From Flavobacteriaceae bacterium (GTDB lineage: Bacteria > Bacteroidota > Bacteroidia > Flavobacteriales > Flavobacteriaceae): a DNA stretch of 20,060 nt. The stretch's first letter is position 1. Each line of letters begins with the position of its first letter. Of the stretch, positions 15,546 to 20,060 are shown in pieces. Below the pieces are notes generated by a model. It saw only the letters and a list, made by a program, of their open reading frames with translations, was not told where the DNA came from and did no database searches. Location: positions 1-20,060 of the forward strand of contig PAHL01000024.1 in the NCBI GenBank assembly GCA_002711185.1, written 5' to 3'. The position numbers and the translations under genes were made by a program.

Positions 15546-16583
15546 TTATTTGTTTTTTGAAATTACATCCTCAATTTTAATAATCCCTTTTGTTTGAAAT
15601 GAAGTTGTCATAGCAGTCGTAATGATAGTTGCATTAGTTGCATTAGAGAGATTACACTCGGGTTGTTTATTTATTATTACCGAGTCAACAAAATCTTGAA
15701 TTTGAATTAGAAATGCATTTTTAAATCTATCAAAAAAAGTCTCATTACACTCTTGCCTTACCCCATATTTATCTGAAATTTGAACTTGATTTTTTGATGG
15801 AGGACTTCCTATAGTAAGTTTGCCTTCAGTAGCAATTATTTCTGTGAAAGTGTCATGCCCATGTGGAGCTGTTCTGGATGCTCCTATTAATGCCATAGAT
15901 CCATTTTTAAATTCACAAAAAGAAAAGGTGTTATCCGCATCATTAACTTTTCCAAATTCTTCGAAACGATAAGCACCTCCTTGGGACCATACCCTCTCAA
16001 CTTCACTCTCAATAAACCATCTAGCAAGATCTACGTCATGTACATTAAAATCATGGAAAATACCTCCACCTGTTTTTACAAACTCTAATTGAAAAGGAGC
16101 CCAAATATCCTTATCGACGGTTTGAGATCTAACAAAAAAAGGAGCACCAACTTTATTTTCTAGAATTGTTTTTTTAGCATATTTATAACTTGGGTCATAT
16201 CTTCTTACAAAACCAACCATAATTATTAAATCAGAATATTTTTTTGCCTCCTCCTCAACCATTAAACATTCTTTTATATCTATACCTAAGGGTTTTTCAC
16301 AAAAAACATGTAAACCCTTATTCATTGCTTTGATTATTTGTTCAGCATGAACATTTGTTGATGAAATTATCACAATTGCCTCAAGATTTGAATTAGTTAA
16401 CATTTTATCAAAATCAGAATATGTTTTTTCAACCTCAAGCTTATTTCTAGCAAATTCTATTTCTTCTTTATTCAAACTGCAAGCAGCAATTAAATTTGCA
16501 TTTGGAACTTTATATTGTATATTATTTGCGTATTCCCTTCCTAATCTTCCGAGGCCTACAATACCAATATTTAATTTTTTCAT
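15546..16583 (-). CDS. Second Gfo/Idh/MocA dehydrogenase in iol operon, scyllo-inositol dehydrogenase (IolX) type
   Basis: From the ATG at 16583 this is a 345-residue NAD(P)-dependent dehydrogenase with Gly10-Leu-Gly-Arg-Leu-Gly15, Lys97 in Cys-Glu-Lys-Pro, and Asp178/His182 in Asp-Phe-Asn-Val-His-Asp, so the catalytic set is complete. The pattern (Ala-Ala-Cys-Ser at the second strand instead of an Asp, Arg-Thr-Ala-Pro-His-Gly-His, the Val-Arg-Gln-Glu-Cys region) resembles IolX-type scyllo-inositol 2-dehydrogenases more than IolG. It may oxidise scyllo- or another inositol isomer to the same inosose, or act on a related cyclitol. Lack of the acidic residue leaves cofactor choice open. An in-frame TTG at 16610 would add nine residues and overlap iolB; the ATG 10 bases after the iolB stop is preferred. 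Confidence 0.82.
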   Translation of the reverse strand: MKKLNIGIVGLGRLGREYANNIQYKVPNANLIAACSLNKEEIEFARNKLEVEKTYSDFDKMLTNSNLEAIVIISSTNVHAEQIIKAMNKGLHVFCEKPLGIDIKECLMVEEEAKKYSDLIIMVGFVRRYDPSYKYAKKTILENKVGAPFFVRSQTVDKDIWAPFQLEFVKTGGGIFHDFNVHDVDLARWFIESEVERVWSQGGAYRFEEFGKVNDADNTFSFCEFKNGSMALIGASRTAPHGHDTFTEIIATEGKLTIGSPPSKNQVQISDKYGVRQECNETFFDRFKNAFLIQIQDFVDSVIINKQPECNLSNATNATIITTAMTTSFQTKGIIKIEDVISKNK

Positions 16584-16593
16584 ATTTAAATCA

Positions 16594-17442
16594 TTATTTA
16601 AAGTTTTCAATCATATTCTTTATCCCAGGTATTGTTTCTAGTTGATATGAATGGCTCGGTTCAAAATATTGGATTAGAGATCGGTGGTTTTTCCCAACTA
16701 TTATGGTAAAATAATACATCTGATATCCTGGAGCAGCTACAGACGGATGATACCCCTTGTTAATGAGAATTGTGCTTCCGTCTTTGACATGATATATTGG
16801 TCCTAAAGAATTCTGGTCTGGGTATAAAAACTGTGCTCCAAAACCATTTGATGGATTGAAACGAAATTGGTATACTTCCTCGAATTTAGTTTCATGAGGC
16901 AGTCTGTCTGTATCATGTTTGTGTGGTGGAAATCCAGACCATCCTCCAGCTCCTATAGTAAAAAGCTCACTAACTAAAAGCCTTCCAGATTTTCCTTCAC
17001 CATTTTTTCCAAGAATATGATAAATTTTTCTGTGGGTCTTGGTTTCATCACTTCCATACTGTACTTTTTGAACTTCTTTTTGATTAATTTTAAAAGGTTC
17101 AAATTTTTTTTCAATTATTCCCCCTGCAATGTATAACTCTGATCCCTTTTTTGAGTTACATTTAATCATAACCTTAGAGCTTTTACCAACATATATTCCC
17201 TCTGGTTTTCCACTCCACAAGTCTTCTCTTCTTCCAATGTTTAAAAAAGAATTGTCGTCAATATAAACGTCTATTTTCCCATTAACTACTGCAATTACAG
17301 ATTCATGATTCTCAAGATAATAGTTGTAGGATTCTCTGGGCTTTAATTTAATATGATTAAAATAAATTAGTGGAACGGTTTTATTTCCAACATCTACAAT
17401 TGGACTATTTTTATTTTCATACGGCTCAATATGTTGCTGCAT
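16594..17442 (-). CDS. iolB: 5-deoxy-glucuronate isomerase
   Basis: This 282-residue bicupin enzyme converts 5-deoxy-D-glucuronate, the IolD product, into 5-dehydro-2-deoxy-D-gluconate (2-deoxy-5-keto-gluconate). The C-terminal cupin carries the metal site: His174 and His176 in Phe-Pro-Pro-His-Lys-His-Asp, an acidic residue in Phe-Glu-Glu-Val-Tyr (188-189), and His232 in Gly-Tyr-His-Pro-Ser-Val. The preceding Gly-Trp-Ser-Gly-Phe-Pro-Pro motif is diagnostic of IolB. Length is slightly above the usual about 270 residues. The ATG lies 4 bases after the iolE stop, within the tightly packed operon. Confidence 0.94.
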   Translation of the reverse strand: MQQHIEPYENKNSPIVDVGNKTVPLIYFNHIKLKPRESYNYYLENHESVIAVVNGKIDVYIDDNSFLNIGRREDLWSGKPEGIYVGKSSKVMIKCNSKKGSELYIAGGIIEKKFEPFKINQKEVQKVQYGSDETKTHRKIYHILGKNGEGKSGRLLVSELFTIGAGGWSGFPPHKHDTDRLPHETKFEEVYQFRFNPSNGFGAQFLYPDQNSLGPIYHVKDGSTILINKGYHPSVAAPGYQMYYFTIIVGKNHRSLIQYFEPSHSYQLETIPGIKNMIENFK

Positions 17443-17446
17443 TATA

Positions 17447-18331
17447 TTAAAATTTTAGTTCATTTTTTAAAAACTCATAACCTTTTTTTGCATATTCGAA
17501 TGGATTAGCATTATTTGGATCTTGTTCTGCTTCTACAACTAACCATCCTTGATAATTGTTTTTTTGAACAACCTTTGCTATTGACTTGATTTCTATATCT
17601 CCATCTCCAGGAACAGTAAAAACCCCTTTTTTTACAGCCATTAAAAAACTAAGGTCATCTTTTGAAATTTTATCCATAATTTTTTTTCTTACATCTTTGA
17701 AATGAATATGTGAAGTTCGAGTTATAAATTTATTAATAGCCTCAAGAGGATCCTCGCCTACAAGATAAAAATGACCACAATCATAGTTTAAATTAACATA
17801 TTTTTCATCGGTTTCATTTAATAATCTTTCAACCTCAGAAATTGATTCAATCATTGTCCCTGTGTGATGATGATAGGAAAGTTTAATTCCATATTGATTA
17901 AATGAAATTTTCCCTAATTCATTTAACCCTTTTATCAATTTATCCCATGTTTCATTTGAAGCCATAGTTCTTTTTGTCAGTGGGACATCATAGGCTCCAT
18001 GAATGGAATTACCAGTTTCAGCACCCCCAATAACCTTAGCACCAAAAAAACTTAAAAAATCTACTTGCTTAATAAAATTATTTTTTACTTCATCAAAAGG
18101 TTTTGATGAAAACTCATAACTAAACCATTGATTACAAATGGACAAACCCCTTATATCAAGCATGTGTTTTAATAAAACTCTATCATGAACAGGATATTTG
18201 TTTCCAACTTCACAGCCTTTATATCCTGCAAGTGCCATTTCACTGATACATTGCTCAAAAGTAATTTTACCTCCTAGTTCAGGCATATCGTCATTAGTCC
18301 AACCAATCGGTGCAATTCCTAGTTTTATCAT
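17447..18331 (-). CDS. iolE: Myo-inosose-2 dehydratase
   Basis: This 294-residue TIM-barrel metalloenzyme (xylose isomerase-like/AP endonuclease 2 fold) removes water from scyllo-inosose to give 3D-(3,5/4)-trihydroxycyclohexane-1,2-dione, the second step after IolG. Family landmarks are Gly-Ile-Ala-Pro-Ile-Gly-Trp-Thr-Asn-Asp-Asp at residues 5-15, Tyr-His-His-His-Thr-Gly-Thr at 153-159, Tyr-Asp-Cys-Gly-His at 183-187, His-Ile-His-Phe-Lys-Asp-Val-Arg at 208-215, Pro-Gly-Asp-Gly-Asp at 241-245, and Val-Glu-Ala-Glu-Gln-Asp near 266-271; several of these supply the metal ligands. Length is typical. It starts 10 bases after the transporter stop and ends 4 bases before iolB. Confidence 0.95.
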   Translation of the reverse strand: MIKLGIAPIGWTNDDMPELGGKITFEQCISEMALAGYKGCEVGNKYPVHDRVLLKHMLDIRGLSICNQWFSYEFSSKPFDEVKNNFIKQVDFLSFFGAKVIGGAETGNSIHGAYDVPLTKRTMASNETWDKLIKGLNELGKISFNQYGIKLSYHHHTGTMIESISEVERLLNETDEKYVNLNYDCGHFYLVGEDPLEAINKFITRTSHIHFKDVRKKIMDKISKDDLSFLMAVKKGVFTVPGDGDIEIKSIAKVVQKNNYQGWLVVEAEQDPNNANPFEYAKKGYEFLKNELKF

Positions 18332-18341
18332 ATTAATTTAT

Positions 18342-19919
18342 TTAAAAACTACCTAACATAATATATATTAACACAGTTATAAAACATAGACTTATTGATA
18401 GCGGTTTTGTATACCTCCACTGGATCATATCATCAATTTGTAATTCTGAAAATTTAAAACTATTAGTCGAGGGATAAAATATAGAAACTAAAAGCATCGT
18501 TGCCATATTTATTAAAAATTCTATTCCCCAAATATGAACAAAATGAATTTTAGTTTCAATAATAAAAGTCATTGTTAAATAAAAAATTAGTCCTACAAAT
18601 AAAGAAACTTTTGCTCCGCTAGCAGATATTTTTTTTATGAAAAACCCTGCAATCATAATTGAAGCAATTGGAATAAAAAATATACCATTTAATTGTTGTA
18701 AAAGCTGATAAAGTCCATCGGGAGCATTAGCAACAAAGGGTGCTGCAGCTATAGAAAAAATAGCTAGTATTGATGAAGTTATTTTTCCTGTTTTAACTAA
18801 TTTTTTTTCATCAGATGAGGTTGAAAAAACTCCTTTATAAATATCTATACTAAATATAGTTGCAGCACTATTTAAAACACTATTAAATGTACTTAAAACA
18901 GCCCCCATAACAATAGCTGCAAAGACTCCTACCAAGCTCAAGGGTAAAACTTTTTTAATTAATTCTGGGTAAATCATGTCTTGAGTTTCGTATAAAGAGT
19001 CACCATAGTAATAAAAGCCAATAACTCCAGGTAAAATAATTATAAGTGGAACTAATATTTTTAGTATTCCAGTATACAATAATCCTTTTTGTGCCTCAAC
19101 CAAATTCTTTGCTCCTAATGCTCTTTGAATTATTGTTTGATTCATCGCCCAAAAATATATTTGGTTAATAATTAGGCCAGTAAAAAGAACTTCAAATGGC
19201 ATTATTGAATCTTTAGCACCTATAACGTTGAATTTTTCTGGGCTATTATTATATACTTTTACAAGCCCTTTAATCACATCACCACCTCCAATAGATAAAA
19301 GGGCTATAAAAGGGATAGCTAGCCCACCTAATAATAAACCATATCCATTAATGGTGTCTGAAATAGCTACGGCTTTTAAGCCTCCAAATATTGCATAAAT
19401 AGATCCGATTACACCTATAGAAACTACTGTTATCCATAATCCCTGTCCTTTTGTAACTCCCAAAACCTCTGATATATTAAAAATACTTTCTAAATTAATT
19501 GCACCAGTGTAGAGAACAATTGGAAGAAGAGTCACAACAAATGAAATAATTAAAAAAAAAGCAACTAAAAGCCTAGTATTTTTATCAAATCTTCTCTCTA
19601 GAAATTCAGGTATGGTTGTCAATCCCATTTTTAAATATCTTGGAACAAAATAAATAGCTGCCGCAACCAAGGCTAAAGCTGACGTAACTTCCCATGCAAT
19701 AATTATGAGTCCATTTTTATATGAGGAACCATTTAAGCCAATAAGGTGTTCTGTTGATATATTAGTCAATAGCATTGATCCTGCAATAACAACACCCGTT
19801 AAACTTCTACCTCCTAGAAAATAACCTTGAGGTGAATCAAGTTTCTCATTTCTTAGTTTTGAGTATGAATAAATAGCTACAAAAGCTAAAAATCCAACAA
19901 ACGTAATAAAAGTGAGCAT
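18342..19919 (-). CDS. Sodium/solute symporter (SSS family), probable inositol importer
   Basis: This 525-residue inner-membrane protein has about thirteen to fourteen hydrophobic segments and belongs to the sodium:solute symporter (SLC5-like) family. The sodium/sugar-cotransporter signature in the second helix is present at residues 47-61 (Gly-Ser-Met-Leu-Leu-Thr-Asn-Ile-Ser-Thr-Glu-His-Leu-Ile-Gly). Ile-Pro-Glu-Phe-Leu-Glu-Arg-Arg-Phe follows helix three, also conserved in the sugar/inositol branch. The protein would take up substrate with Na+, which suits a marine organism. Inositol as substrate is inferred from its place between iolD (15 bases upstream) and iolE (10 bases downstream); a related polyol or sugar cannot be excluded from sequence alone. 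Confidence 0.87.
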   Translation of the reverse strand: MLTFITFVGFLAFVAIYSYSKLRNEKLDSPQGYFLGGRSLTGVVIAGSMLLTNISTEHLIGLNGSSYKNGLIIIAWEVTSALALVAAAIYFVPRYLKMGLTTIPEFLERRFDKNTRLLVAFFLIISFVVTLLPIVLYTGAINLESIFNISEVLGVTKGQGLWITVVSIGVIGSIYAIFGGLKAVAISDTINGYGLLLGGLAIPFIALLSIGGGDVIKGLVKVYNNSPEKFNVIGAKDSIMPFEVLFTGLIINQIYFWAMNQTIIQRALGAKNLVEAQKGLLYTGILKILVPLIIILPGVIGFYYYGDSLYETQDMIYPELIKKVLPLSLVGVFAAIVMGAVLSTFNSVLNSAATIFSIDIYKGVFSTSSDEKKLVKTGKITSSILAIFSIAAAPFVANAPDGLYQLLQQLNGIFFIPIASIMIAGFFIKKISASGAKVSLFVGLIFYLTMTFIIETKIHFVHIWGIEFLINMATMLLVSIFYPSTNSFKFSELQIDDMIQWRYTKPLSISLCFITVLIYIMLGSF

Positions 19920-19934
19920 AAGGGATAAATTTAT

Positions 19935-20060
19935 TCAACTAGGTTTAATATATTTTTTTTGAGATTTTTTATCAATTTCATATTTTTCTCTGACCTTTTG
20001 AACCTTTGTAGATTTGGAAATCTCTGGAACAGGAACTTCCCACCATGAATAACCATAACC
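19935..20060 (-). CDS. iolD: 3D-(3,5/4)-trihydroxycyclohexane-1,2-dione hydrolase, C-terminal 41 residues (rest outside window)
   Basis: The minus strand is open from the window edge to a TGA at 19935-19937 and encodes 41 residues beginning Gly-Tyr-Gly-Tyr-Ser-Trp-Trp-Glu-Val-Pro-Val-Pro-Glu. This matches the conserved C-terminal end of IolD, where the family has Trp-Trp-Asp-Val-Pro-Val-Ala-Glu, followed by a basic tail. IolD is a thiamine-diphosphate enzyme of roughly 600-650 residues that opens the ring of the IolE product to 5-deoxy-glucuronate; its ThDP-binding parts are upstream of the window. The position directly before the transporter, iolE and iolB supports the call. Only the tail is visible, so completeness of the gene cannot be judged. 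Confidence 0.8.
   Translation of the reverse strand, partial: GYGYSWWEVPVPEISKSTKVQKVREKYEIDKKSQKKYIKPS

Larger units (their letters stand above)
14537..20060 (-). other. Inositol catabolism operon (iolD - symporter - iolE - iolB - IolX-like - iolG)
   Basis: Six genes lie on the minus strand with gaps of 15, 10, 4, 10 and 1 bases in transcription order and no room for internal promoters or terminators, so they very probably form one transcript entering from beyond base 20060. Together they cover uptake and the first four steps of inositol breakdown. No kinase (iolC), aldolase (iolJ), semialdehyde dehydrogenase (iolA) or regulator is seen here; they would have to be encoded upstream or elsewhere. 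Confidence 0.85.

Noticed and set aside
16584..16610. TTG-initiated extension of the second dehydrogenase overlapping iolB
   Set aside because: An ATG at 16583 gives the standard Met-Lys-Lys start directly before the Rossmann strand and avoids the overlap.

Overview
The window looks like chromosomal DNA from a marine-type member of the Flavobacteriia (Bacteroidota). The grounds are a very AT-rich sequence with Lys/Asn/Ile-rich proteins, a Bacteroidota-style sdhCAB operon with a single fused cytochrome b anchor, an Ig-like-domain protein and an Asp-box (BNR) repeat exoprotein of types common in this group, and promoter candidates that fit the Bacteroidota TTG / TAnnTTTG pattern. Spacing is very tight: no gene-free stretch reaches 130 bases, and all three convergent gene pairs meet with 0-3 bases between them or overlap.

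Layout. Bases 1-1071 (+) hold the C-terminal part of an Ig-like-domain protein. Bases 1058-5270 (-) are a transcription unit running sdhC, sdhA, sdhB and then a nitrilase-family amidohydrolase (omega-amidase type), behind a recognisable promoter at 5293-5323. Bases 5365-8214 (-) encode a large secreted Asp-box repeat protein. Bases 8303-9595 (+) encode an M24B Xaa-Pro aminopeptidase. Bases 9599-10831 (-) are a two-gene unit: a SCO-family copper/thiol protein followed by a periplasmic protein that resembles the P19/Tp34 metal-binding family. Bases 10954-12276 (+) encode the site-2 protease RseP. Bases 12323-14536 (+) encode a gluconate-2-dehydrogenase subunit-3-like protein followed by a GMC flavoprotein oxidoreductase. 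Bases 14537-20060 (-) are an inositol catabolism operon, transcribed iolD (only its last 41 codons lie inside the window), a sodium/solute symporter, iolE, iolB, a second Gfo/Idh/MocA dehydrogenase of scyllo-inositol-dehydrogenase type, and iolG.

How the genes work together. In the iol operon the symporter would import inositol. IolG, and probably the second dehydrogenase, would oxidise myo- and scyllo-inositol to the inosose; IolE dehydrates it; IolD opens the ring; and IolB isomerises the product to 5-dehydro-2-deoxygluconate. The kinase (IolC), aldolase (IolJ) and semialdehyde dehydrogenase (IolA) needed to finish the route are not in the window. The GMC/subunit-3 pair ends exactly where the iol operon ends and could be an exported dehydrogenase for a polyol or sugar; a link to inositol is only a guess. 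The SCO/P19-like pair suggests copper handling in the cell envelope. I see no CRISPR array, tRNA, rRNA, insertion sequence or phage gene. Most of the window is ordinary core metabolism, and I do not claim a clearly novel system.
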